A stretch of 48,005 nucleotides of DNA from Thermodesulfobacteriota bacterium (GTDB lineage: Bacteria > Desulfobacterota > Desulfobacteria > Desulfobacterales > Desulfosudaceae): assembly GCA_040753795.1 (NCBI GenBank), contig JBFMDX010000027.1, positions 1 through 48,005 of the forward strand. Reading direction: 5' to 3'. The position numbers and the translations under genes are program-made. The number at the start of each line of letters is the position of its first letter. The first letter of the stretch is position 1. A model generated the notes under the pieces. It was not told the DNA's origin. It made no database searches and worked only from the letters and a program-made list of their open reading frames with translations. Below, one piece after another: positions 34,222 to 41,470 of the stretch.

Positions 34222-35836
34222 AAATTTCAGTGGTGCCGGCCTTCCGGTCGATGCGCCGGAAGCGGAGATCCGCAAAAAGAGTCCGTTTTCCATTGTCTGG
34301 GTTGTTCCCCTTATTGCTATGTTGATCGGCGGCTGGCTGGTCTTTAAAGGGCTGACGGAAAAAGGGCCGACCGTAACGATTGCTTTCAAAAGCGCCGAGG
34401 GCCTGGAGGCCGGCAAGACCAAAATCCGCTACAAGGATGTCGAGGTGGGCCTGGTCGAATCCATCGTGCTGGATGAAGACCTGTCCAGAGTGCTGGTCAC
34501 GGCTGAACTGAACAAGGAGCTGAAACCGTATTTGACCCGGAAGACCCGGTTCTGGGTCGTCCGAGCCCGGGTCAGCGCCAGTGAAATTTCCGGGCTGGGA
34601 ACGCTTCTGGGCGGGGCTTACATCGCCATCGATCCGGTCAAAGAAGGCGAACCGGACCGGACGTTTAAGGGCCTGGAAGCGCCGCCGGTGGTGACCATGG
34701 ATCTTCCCGGCCGGCACTATGTGCTGCGGGCGGACAGGCTGGGGTCGCTGAGCGCCGGCTCCCCGATATATTACCGGCAGATCGAAGTCGGGCAGGTGGA
34801 AAGTTACGAAATGGATAAGGAGGGCCGGTACGTCGAGATCCGGATTTTCGTTAATGACCCCTATCATCAGTTTATTCGTCAGAATACCCGTTTCTGGAAC
34901 GCCGGCGGTTTTGACCTGTCCGTGGATGCCAACGGGTTGACGGTTGACTCCCAGTCTCTGGCCACCATCCTGATGGGCGGCATCGCTTTTGACAGCCCGA
35001 TGGCCCTGGACAGCGATGAACTGGCTGAGAACAATCACATTTTCTCCCTGTTTGACTCCCGCCAGACGGCCATGTCCCAGCAGTATCAGGCGAAACGGTA
35101 CTGGATGGTGGAGTTTGGCGGATCCGTCCGGGGGCTGACCGTGGGCGCGCCGGTGGAGTTCCGGGGCCTGCAGGTCGGACGGGTTCTGGACATTGTCTGC
35201 CGGGTGGGGAAAGAAACCGGTTCGGATATTGTTATCGCCGTGCTGGTCGAGGCGGAACCGGAACGGTTGCTGGGAAAAGAGTTGATAGACAATGAAACCG
35301 AATATCGTAAATTTATCGATTCCCTGGTGGCCAAAGGTTTCCGGGCGCAACTGAAAACCGGCAATATCCTGACCGGTAAACTGTTTGTCGACCTTGAATT
35401 TCATCCCGATGCCCCCCCCGACGCCATGCGCTGGGACGGGGAATATCCCCGCCTGCCCTCTATACCCAAGTCGCTGGATGAATTGTTGGCCGTGTTGAAA
35501 CAGTTGCTGGCGGGCATTGAGAAAGTGCCTTTTACGGAAATCGGGCAGGATCTCCGGGCGGTGGTGAAAAACCTGAGTGAGACCATTGAGGTTCTGGAAG
35601 AACTGACCCGGCGGGTGAACACGGAGGTCGCGCCGGAAGCCGCCGCCATGCTGCGGCAGACCACGAAAACACTGGTTGAGATCCAGACATCCTTCGGTGA
35701 GGACTCCACCTTCAATCAGAACGCGCGACAAACGCTGGAAGAACTGACCAATACGGCCCAGGCCCTGCGGATGCTGGCGGATTATCTGGAAAGACACCCG
35801 GAAGCCCTGATTTACGGGAAAGGAGAAACGAAATGA
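34214..35836 (+). CDS. pqiB: PqiB-type MCE (MlaD-domain) lipid transport protein
   Basis: A 540-residue inner-membrane-anchored protein that forms a periplasm-spanning tube of MCE rings for lipid passage. One transmembrane helix lies near residues 28-46 (VWVVPLIAMLIGGWLV). Three MCE domains follow, visible from repeating signatures: GLEAGKTKIRYKDVEVGLV, LSAGSPIYYRQIEVGQV and GLTVGAPVEFRGLQVGRV. A helical C-terminal part ends the chain. The length equals E. coli PqiB (about 546). GGAGG lies nine bases before the ATG at 34214; the ATG at 34205 touches that sequence and is less likely. It overlaps pqiC by four bases. Confidence 0.93.
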   Translation: MNENFSGAGLPVDAPEAEIRKKSPFSIVWVVPLIAMLIGGWLVFKGLTEKGPTVTIAFKSAEGLEAGKTKIRYKDVEVGLVESIVLDEDLSRVLVTAELNKELKPYLTRKTRFWVVRARVSASEISGLGTLLGGAYIAIDPVKEGEPDRTFKGLEAPPVVTMDLPGRHYVLRADRLGSLSAGSPIYYRQIEVGQVESYEMDKEGRYVEIRIFVNDPYHQFIRQNTRFWNAGGFDLSVDANGLTVDSQSLATILMGGIAFDSPMALDSDELAENNHIFSLFDSRQTAMSQQYQAKRYWMVEFGGSVRGLTVGAPVEFRGLQVGRVLDIVCRVGKETGSDIVIAVLVEAEPERLLGKELIDNETEYRKFIDSLVAKGFRAQLKTGNILTGKLFVDLEFHPDAPPDAMRWDGEYPRLPSIPKSLDELLAVLKQLLAGIEKVPFTEIGQDLRAVVKNLSETIEVLEELTRRVNTEVAPEAAAMLRQTTKTLVEIQTSFGEDSTFNQNARQTLEELTNTAQALRMLADYLERHPEALIYGKGETK

Positions 35837-36435
35837 AGATACGATCGGAACTGACGTTTTTGACCGTGCTGTTAATAGCGATCGTCGGCATGATCGGTTG
35901 TGTAAGAACCCGGCCGGTTACCTACTACACCCTGTCCCCGCAGCCGGCCGGTCAGCTGTCGCCCGCGGGGAAAGATTTCACGGGTATCCGTATCGGCATC
36001 GGTCCCGTCCGGTTTTCCAAACTGATCGACCGGCCCCAGATCGTCAGCCGGACAACGCCCAACAAAGTGGCCCTGGCCGAGTTCCATCGCTGGGGAGGAG
36101 ATCTGAGCGAGGACTTTCTGCTCGTCATGACGAACAACATCCGTCAGCTTTGCGGCTCGGGCCTTTTTCTACGGCACCCCTGGCCCCAGGAGTTCGCGCC
36201 CCGCTATCGCGTTGAATTTGACGTGCATCAGTTTGACGGCGCCCTGGGCGGGACGGTGGCTCTGAACGTGACCTGGATGGTCCGGACGTCCGGCAGCGAT
36301 GACCTGGTCGTCAACAGTTCCGTCATCGAGGAAAAGACCAGTGGTGACGATTACCAGAGCCTGGTGGAGGCGGAGAACAGGGCGCTGGAAAAACTGAGCC
36401 GGCTGGTCGTTGAGGCGTTGCCGTCCGGGCGGTAG
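35833..36435 (+). CDS. pqiC: PqiC-type outer-membrane lipoprotein
   Basis: A 200-residue lipoprotein of the PqiC/DUF330 family (ABC-type transport auxiliary). The signal peptide ends in a lipobox with Cys at residue 23 (GMIGC). The mature part begins YYTLSPQ, typical of the family, and contains GIRIGIGPVRFSKLIDRPQIV. In E. coli PqiC sits in the outer membrane and links to PqiB, completing the trans-envelope path. ATG overlaps the pqiB stop, so four genes form one operon. The stop codon runs into a perfect palindrome listed separately. Confidence 0.9.
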   Translation: MKIRSELTFLTVLLIAIVGMIGCVRTRPVTYYTLSPQPAGQLSPAGKDFTGIRIGIGPVRFSKLIDRPQIVSRTTPNKVALAEFHRWGGDLSEDFLLVMTNNIRQLCGSGLFLRHPWPQEFAPRYRVEFDVHQFDGALGGTVALNVTWMVRTSGSDDLVVNSSVIEEKTSGDDYQSLVEAENRALEKLSRLVVEALPSGR

Positions 36436-36496
36436 GGGCACGGCGCGCCGTGCCCCTGCAACATGGGATATACGTAGGGGCGACCGGCGGGTCGTC
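36435..36496. repeat. REP-like palindrome pair after pqiC
   Basis: A perfect 22-base palindrome, GGGGCACGGC plus its complement, occupies 36435-36456 and is preceded by GTA. Eighteen bases on, GTAGGGGCGACC begins a second unit (36474-36496: GTAGGGGCGACCGGCGGGTC) that is also partly self-complementary. Units of the GTAGGGGCG...CGCCCCTAC type are familiar extragenic palindromes in several phyla. There is no T run, so this is not a standard terminator, although a stem of this strength could block exonucleases. Confidence 0.75.
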
Positions 36497-36583
36497 TATC
36501 GGCATGCCCTGGAAGGTTAAGTCCTTCCACTACGGCTTCCTCGTCCGCTGAGGCGTCTCCGGTTTTTCAGATTCCGAGAGGGC

Positions 36584-37201
36584 TCAAAGCACATAAACCA
36601 GAACCGTGAAATAGTGGCAGAGGCTGCCGGCCAGCACGAACAGGTGCCAGACGCCATGTGAATGACGCATTCTGTCTTCAAGCGCGAAAAAAATCACCCC
36701 CAGGGTATAAAACAGGCCGCCTGCCAGGAGCAGGACAAACCCCGGCCGGGGCAAGGCCAGCAGGAGCGGTTTGAAAGCCGCCAATGCCAGCCAGCCCATG
36801 ACGAGGTAAATGATCACGGGCAGGATGCGCGCTCCCTTTTGAGGAAATAAATCCAGAACGATGCCCAGAACGGCAAGCCCCCAGACGACGCCGAAGAGCG
36901 ACCAGCCCCAGACGCCGCGAAGGGTGATCAGGGTAAGCGGGGTATAGGTGCCCGCGATCAGCAGATAGATTGAAAGATGGTCAAGCTTGCGGAAAACGGT
37001 TTTCGCCTTTCCCCTCAGGCTGTGATACAGGGCTGAAAAAGTATACAGAATCAGCAGGGTGGCTCCGTATACGCTGAAGCTGACAATTTTCCACGGGTCG
37101 CCCAGGCGCGACGCCGCCACCACCAGCAGGACCACCCCGGCAAGCGCTACGGCCGCTCCGATCAGATGACTGATGCTGTTAAACCGCTCCCCTTTATACA
37201 C
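36584..37201 (-). CDS. trhA: PAQR family membrane homeostasis protein (hemolysin III-like)
   Basis: A 205-residue inner-membrane protein with seven hydrophobic segments, formerly called hemolysin III. The family motifs are present: ISHLIGA near the N-terminus, FSALYHSLRG, KLDHLSIYLLIAGTYTP and the C-terminal HGVWHLFVLAGSLCHY, which carry the conserved Ser, Asp and His of the zinc site. In E. coli TrhA helps control membrane energetics and fluidity. It starts 14 bases downstream of ccsB on the same strand. Length and motif order are standard. Confidence 0.92.
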   Translation of the reverse strand: MYKGERFNSISHLIGAAVALAGVVLLVVAASRLGDPWKIVSFSVYGATLLILYTFSALYHSLRGKAKTVFRKLDHLSIYLLIAGTYTPLTLITLRGVWGWSLFGVVWGLAVLGIVLDLFPQKGARILPVIIYLVMGWLALAAFKPLLLALPRPGFVLLLAGGLFYTLGVIFFALEDRMRHSHGVWHLFVLAGSLCHYFTVLVYVL

Positions 37202-37215
37202 GGTTGCTCCGTCTC

Positions 37216-38058
37216 CTACTGGTAGCTGTGCAGCCCGGGAAGCAGGTTGACGCCGAAATAGGTGAAGATGACGGCCGCGAAACCGGCAACGGATATCCAG
37301 GCGATGGTTTTGCCCTGCCAGCCCCGGATCAGCCGGGCGTGAAGGAGGGTGGCGTAAATGAACCAGGTGATCAGGGACCAGGTCTCCTTGGGGTCCCAGC
37401 CCCAGTAGCGGCCCCAGGCGGTGTTGGCCCAGACCGCGCCGGTGATGATGCCGATGGAGAGGAAGAAGAAGCCGAAGATGACGGTCTGGTAAATCAGGTC
37501 ATCCAACACGTCGGCGGGCGGGATCAGGGAACCGGCCGCCGGTTCATCGCCCCGGGGTTCCCGGTTTTTTGCCAGAACGATATAGAGCAGGCTGATCCCG
37601 AAGGCCACGGCAAAGGCGGCGTATCCGAGAAAACAGCTGATAACATGGGCGGTCAGCCAGTTGCTCTGCAGGGCGGGAATCAGCGGTTTGATCTGCTGGT
37701 CCATGTCCGGCGAGAGGGAAGCGTAGGCCAGGGCGATGAATGCCGGCAGGACAGCGACGGCGCCGAAGGCCCGGGTGCGGAATTTCCTTTCCATGATCAA
37801 ATAGACCAGGCCGATGGCAAAGGCGAAGAACACCAGCGACTCGTAAAGATTGGACAGGGGCGCGTGGCCGATCCCCAGGCGGTGGGATTCGACCCAGCGC
37901 ATGATGATGCCAGCCAGATTGACCAGTGCCGCTGCCCCGGTAACCGCTGTTCCGGCCTTGCCGGCCGGGGGAAATTTGAAGGCAAAGCCCGCCACGTAAC
38001 AGGCTACCGCCAGAGCGTAGGCAAAAGTCGCTATCGATAATAACAGTCCGCTATCCAT
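37216..38058 (-). CDS. ccsB: Cytochrome c biogenesis protein CcsB (CcsA/ResC family)
   Basis: A polytopic membrane protein of 280 residues that brings heme to the outside and, with ResB, attaches it to apocytochromes c (system II). Eight or so transmembrane segments are visible. The tryptophan-rich heme-handling WWD motif is intact: WGRYWGWDPKETWSLITW near residue 220. Conserved histidines lie in NWLTAHVISCFLGYAAF and in LLHARLIRG. The naming varies: this WWD protein is often annotated as CcsB in this group and as CcsA/ResC elsewhere. Its start lies 17 bases downstream of resB, giving a two-gene unit. Confidence 0.93.
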   Translation of the reverse strand: MDSGLLLSIATFAYALAVACYVAGFAFKFPPAGKAGTAVTGAAALVNLAGIIMRWVESHRLGIGHAPLSNLYESLVFFAFAIGLVYLIMERKFRTRAFGAVAVLPAFIALAYASLSPDMDQQIKPLIPALQSNWLTAHVISCFLGYAAFAVAFGISLLYIVLAKNREPRGDEPAAGSLIPPADVLDDLIYQTVIFGFFFLSIGIITGAVWANTAWGRYWGWDPKETWSLITWFIYATLLHARLIRGWQGKTIAWISVAGFAAVIFTYFGVNLLPGLHSYQ

Positions 38059-38075
38059 CCTGATTGCTCCAATAT

Positions 38076-39455
38076 CTAAACGGTGGCCTTTAATCGTGCC
38101 AGTTTTTTGGTCATCGCCTGGGCCTTTTGCCGGGCCGCCGGCTGGTTTTTGTTGGCTTTGAAAAAGACCGTCACCTCGGTTTTATCCCCCGTGGCGGTCA
38201 GCCGGACGCACCATTTCCGGTGAGACAGAAAGAAGGTGACGTAAATGCCGGCGATAATCAGCAGGAACCCGGCATAAACTAACGGGACGCCCGGGTCCTT
38301 GTTCACCTGCAGGCCGGTAAAATAAACCCGCTCAAGCCCGGTCACCGCGATAATGACGTCGCCTTGCCGCATCTTGTCAAAGGCGGCAAAACGCAGGGGC
38401 AGGGCCACCATTTCCCGGTGCTCGCCCTGTTCCAGGGTGCCGATCAGGGTTTCGCCGATGTTGTGCCCGCCCTGGAAAAGGTAGTTGCTTAAAAAGCGTT
38501 CGGCGGTGAATACGCCCAGTCCCTCGGGAATGGTTACGGGCTCCCCGATATTGATCGTGCGCTGATATTCCATGCCGGATTTGCGGCTGGTAAACGTCAC
38601 GGCGATATCCCTGGCGGAGGCGGTGCCGTAGCTGGACTGAAAAATGTTGACTCCCCGGAACCGGAGCGGCTGGTTGACCCGGATGTACTTTTTTATGATT
38701 TCCCGTTCATTTTCCAGGATGGCCAGGTCGGACCGGTACTCTTTCGGTTCACCGGTTTCATAGAAAGAGACGTCAAAGGCGTCGCAGCGCAGGGTGAAAC
38801 CCAGGTCATGCTTTTTATCGGAACCGCTCAGGAAGATATGATTTGTGGATTCGCCTTCGGGCAGGTTGATATAGCCGTCAAAACCGAACAGCGAGCCGAT
38901 CAGCGCCCCGGCCAGCAGCAGCAGAACGCTCAAATGCACGACGTAGACCCCCAGCCGGGAAAACCGGCCGTTTTCGGCGAACAGGAAGACGCCTTCGTCG
39001 GTCTCCTGCTCGTCGATCCGGGAAAATTTCCGGTTGAAAAAGTCCCGGCAAGGGCCGCGCAGCGCGGAAACCGGGGCGTCGATGATGACCGCTTCGGCGG
39101 CGCTTGACCGGCCGAAAGCCGATGGGGACCAGGTTGGTTTTTTTTCGAAGACGATTTTCAGGACGCCCTTGATGCGGTCCAGGGAACAGGCGATAATGTT
39201 GGCGGCCAGCAGCAGGATCAGGGTCTGGAACCAGAGGGAGTGGTACATGTCCGGAAGGTCGAGTCGGGCCATGACCGGATACAGCCGCTCGCCGAAATAT
39301 TCCCGGTAGTAATCCGGCGGCTGGTTTTGAGGAATCAGGGTGCCGATGACGGCGGCAGCGGCGATGGTCAGGAGGACCGCCACGGTCAGCCGCACGGATG
39401 TCAGCTGTTTCCACAAAAGGCCCGACAGGGTTTTACGCGATCGTTTTCTGCTCAT
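38076..39455 (-). CDS. resB: Cytochrome c biogenesis protein ResB
   Basis: A 459-residue partner of the WWD protein in system II cytochrome c maturation. The ATG at 39455 follows an AGG-rich site; a frame from 39497 is less likely. Early transmembrane helices are at about 20-40 (LTVAVLLTIAAAAVIGTLIP, followed by NQPPDYY, typical of ResB) and 70-92. A third is near 155-175, followed by a large periplasmic region (about 180-385) and a last helix near 395-415 (VPLVYAGFLLIIAGIYVTFF). The C-terminal tail is basic. It is divergent from rsmI, with 120 bases between the starts. Confidence 0.92.
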   Translation of the reverse strand: MSRKRSRKTLSGLLWKQLTSVRLTVAVLLTIAAAAVIGTLIPQNQPPDYYREYFGERLYPVMARLDLPDMYHSLWFQTLILLLAANIIACSLDRIKGVLKIVFEKKPTWSPSAFGRSSAAEAVIIDAPVSALRGPCRDFFNRKFSRIDEQETDEGVFLFAENGRFSRLGVYVVHLSVLLLLAGALIGSLFGFDGYINLPEGESTNHIFLSGSDKKHDLGFTLRCDAFDVSFYETGEPKEYRSDLAILENEREIIKKYIRVNQPLRFRGVNIFQSSYGTASARDIAVTFTSRKSGMEYQRTINIGEPVTIPEGLGVFTAERFLSNYLFQGGHNIGETLIGTLEQGEHREMVALPLRFAAFDKMRQGDVIIAVTGLERVYFTGLQVNKDPGVPLVYAGFLLIIAGIYVTFFLSHRKWCVRLTATGDKTEVTVFFKANKNQPAARQKAQAMTKKLARLKATV

Positions 39456-39575
39456 TATTTGCCTGCTCCAGGTCAAAACGGACACAAGGGTCAACACAGT
39501 TCGTTTGTAAATATCAAACCGCTCTGATAAATATCAATAGAAAAGAAACATAAACAATAGGGAGCATGTCGTCAG

Positions 39576-40415
39576 ATGGCCCTGTCCGGCCTTTATATCG
39601 TTGCCTGCCCCATCGGCAATTATGAGGATATCACCCTGCGGGCGCTGAAGATCCTGCGGGAGGCGGATGTCATCGCCTCGGAGGACACCCGGGAGACGGG
39701 CCGGTTGCTGCTCTTTCACGGCATCGAGGCCGGCGGTCGCCTGGTCTCCTGCCATGAACACAACGAGCGCCGGCGGCTGGAGGAATTGACCGGCCGGCTG
39801 TCGCGGGGCGAGTCGGTGGCGCTGGTGTCGGACGCCGGCACGCCCACGGTTTCCGATCCCGGGTACAACCTGGTCAGGCATGCCGTTGAAAAGGGGATTG
39901 CCGTGGTGCCGGTGCCGGGCGTTTCCGCCGTGACCTGCGCCCTGGCGGCGGGCGGCTTGCCCACGGACGCGTTTTTCTTTGAGGGGTTTCTGCCGAAGAA
40001 AAAAGGCAAGCGGGAAAGTCGCCTGACGGTGCTGGCGGAGCTGGCCGCCACCCTGATCTTTTTCGAATCTCCCCAGCGGATAGTCGACACCCTGCGGGAG
40101 CTGATCGCCGTACTGGGCGACCGGGACGCCGTTCTCTGCCGGGAGATGACCAAGCCCTACGAGGAATTCCTGCGCGGCCGTTTGTCCGCGATCCTGCAAA
40201 ACCTGGAGCGGCGAGACGCCGTCAAGGGGGAGATGACCCTGCTGGTGGCGGGCAATGCCGGAGGAAAAGAGGAGTTGGACAGCGAGCGGCTCCGGCGGGA
40301 ACTGGAACACGCTTCCTGCGGCGCGTCGGAACTGGCCGCTGCTCTGTCCGCGAAATACGGTATCCCCCGCCGGCAAATCTATGAACGGATCCTGCGGCTC
40401 AAGGAAGAAGAATAG
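39576..40415 (+). CDS. rsmI: 16S rRNA (cytidine1402-2'-O)-methyltransferase RsmI
   Basis: A 279-residue SAM-dependent enzyme that methylates the ribose of C1402 in the ribosomal P site. Family signatures are GLYIVACPIGNYEDITLRAL, IASEDTRETGRLL, ALVSDAGTPTVSDPG and VPVPGVSAVTCALAAGG, followed by FFEGFLPKKKGKR and FFESPQRI. The C-terminal helical domain is present (GIPRRQIYERILRL), so the protein is full length. It is a single gene on the plus strand and ends two bases from the convergent PEBP gene. Confidence 0.95.
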   Translation: MALSGLYIVACPIGNYEDITLRALKILREADVIASEDTRETGRLLLFHGIEAGGRLVSCHEHNERRRLEELTGRLSRGESVALVSDAGTPTVSDPGYNLVRHAVEKGIAVVPVPGVSAVTCALAAGGLPTDAFFFEGFLPKKKGKRESRLTVLAELAATLIFFESPQRIVDTLRELIAVLGDRDAVLCREMTKPYEEFLRGRLSAILQNLERRDAVKGEMTLLVAGNAGGKEELDSERLRRELEHASCGASELAAALSAKYGIPRRQIYERILRLKEEE

Positions 40416-40417
40416 AA

Positions 40418-40972
40418 TTACCGCCCGTAATAAGACATCAGAGCGGCTCTGGACAGGGCATGTTTTTCCAGGGCTGATTCCACTTTCCTGGGCGAAGCGT
40501 TCTCATTCAGATCCAGTTTTTCGACAGCCAGGGCATAAACGGTGAAGATATACCGGTGCGGTATTTCGCCTATGGGAGGGCAGGCGCCGCCGAAACCCGG
40601 CTTCCCGAAGTCGGTCACGCTCTGGACGCATCCTTCCGGAACCAGGTTTTTCTCCATATTGCCCGCGTCCGCCGACAGCTCTTGAATGCCGGCCGGAATA
40701 TTGAATATAAGCCAGTGCCACCAGCCCCGGCCCTTTCGGGCGTCGGGATCAAAAACGGTAATGGCGAAACTTTTCGTCTCCGTCGGCGCGCCGGCCCAGG
40801 ACAGCGACGGGGAAATGTTTTTGCCGGTGCAGCCAAACCCGGAATAGACCTGGTCTTCGGTAAGCTGCTTCTTCATTTCTTTACTGCTCAGAACAAAATC
40901 CTGGGCAGAACCGTTGCCGGCAAGAAGGATCAAGATGCCGGCCGCCGCTGTCAGCAGTATGATGTTTTTCAT
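40418..40972 (-). CDS. YbhB/YbcL family (PEBP/Raf kinase inhibitor-like) exported protein
   Basis: A 184-residue protein of the phosphatidylethanolamine-binding superfamily. ATG at 40972 with GGGAG five bases upstream starts a clear signal peptide (MKNIILLTAAAGILILLAGN, cleavage near GSAQD), so it is periplasmic; a frame back to 41059 is not needed. The core motifs are SPSLSWAGAP, VFDPDARKGRGWWHWLIFNI and PPIGEIPHRYIFTVYAL, the ligand pocket of the family. Function in bacteria is unclear. It is divergent from the riboswitch-led giant gene. Confidence 0.92.
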   Translation of the reverse strand: MKNIILLTAAAGILILLAGNGSAQDFVLSSKEMKKQLTEDQVYSGFGCTGKNISPSLSWAGAPTETKSFAITVFDPDARKGRGWWHWLIFNIPAGIQELSADAGNMEKNLVPEGCVQSVTDFGKPGFGGACPPIGEIPHRYIFTVYALAVEKLDLNENASPRKVESALEKHALSRAALMSYYGR

Positions 40973-41052
40973 CTTTTCTCCCTGCGGTTGAATCATTGCA
41001 ATTTTTTTTAATATATCATCTCTCGTTTTTTTCTGGCAATTCATATTTTGTA

Positions 41053-41058
41053 TTGACA
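41053..41058 (+). promoter_or_regulatory. Candidate -35 element upstream of the riboswitch
   Basis: A perfect TTGACA stands about 40 bases ahead of the riboswitch 5' stem. A -10 at 16-19 bases distance is not convincing (TTTGTA or CATTTG), so only the -35 is offered. Its distance to the aptamer would place the transcript start close to the first paired base. Confidence 0.35.
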
Positions 41059-41094
41059 TTCAATAATACCCGGTGCATTTGTAAGCATTAAATC

Positions 41095-41187
41095 ATGCTC
41101 ATGCTAAAACCAAACCTCGGGTGACCGGGGGACGGAAAGCAACGGGTCTTTTGAAAGAAAGACAGCCGGGCCGCCATGAGGGGGCAT
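41095..41187 (+). promoter_or_regulatory. GEMM-I cyclic dinucleotide riboswitch (cGAMP-type position 20)
   Basis: The closing stem P1 is ATGCTCATG (41095-41103) with CATGAG (41175-41180) and GCAT (41184-41187). Inside, AAACC (41112-41116) leads into a 6-bp hairpin, CCTCGG-GTGA-CCGGGG (41115-41130), capped by a GNRA tetraloop. The family core GACGGAAAGC (41131-41140) follows; the usual form is GACGCAAAGC. A second hairpin GTCTTT/AAAGAC (41146-41163) and the family tail AGCCGGGCCGCC (41164-41175) complete it. Aligned by eye with the V. cholerae Vc2 aptamer, the base at position 20 is A (41109) instead of G, as in GEMM-Ib riboswitches that sense 3',3'-cGAMP. Bases 21 and 46 are exchanged as C and G. 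An intrinsic terminator follows at once. Confidence 0.88.
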
Positions 41188-41194
41188 AAATATT

Positions 41195-41237
41195 AAGCCG
41201 GATTGTCTTTTCCCGATAAGATGATCCGGCTTTTTTT
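41195..41237 (+). terminator. Intrinsic terminator of the riboswitch expression platform
   Basis: A perfect 9-bp stem AAGCCGGAT (41195-41203) / ATCCGGCTT (41224-41232), extended inwards by GTCTT/AAGAT, is followed by a T run up to 41237. It begins eight bases after the riboswitch P1 stem and more than 230 bases before the giant gene, so the riboswitch very likely acts by transcription termination. Confidence 0.88.
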
Positions 41238-41320
41238 GTTCGGGGAAGGGGCAGGCAGAATTTGAGAAGCATTATTATCATTCCTTTTTCGCGGTAGTTT
41301 TCTCAGCCAAATGCCTGTGT

Positions 41321-41444
41321 ACCGGTTCTAAACCGGTCTGCAAATCTCGATAAAAAGACGTTTTAAGTAACTTTACGTTTTCAGGGAGGAAGATTTTTGC
41401 TTCCCATGACGGGGATAAATTAGCCGGTGTATGCCCTGGCATAC
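41321..41444 (+). other. Structured leader between terminator and giant gene
   Basis: Two perfect short hairpins lie in the 233-base leader: ACCGGTT-CTA-AACCGGT (41321-41337) and GTATGCC-CT-GGCATAC (41429-41444). The second ends about 15 bases before the G-rich ribosome-binding site of the downstream gene. Neither is followed by a T run. A five-codon open frame from ATG 41406 exists but is not supported as a gene. The role, if any, is unknown. Confidence 0.5.
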
Positions 41445-41470
41445 GATGGCGATTTATTCGGGGGGACACC

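Noticed and set aside
34148-35797. A 549-codon open frame on the minus strand.
   Set aside because: It lies fully antisense to pqiB, which has three MCE domains and coupled neighbours; the antisense product is His/Gly/Arg/Gln-rich without domains, as expected from GC-rich shadow frames.
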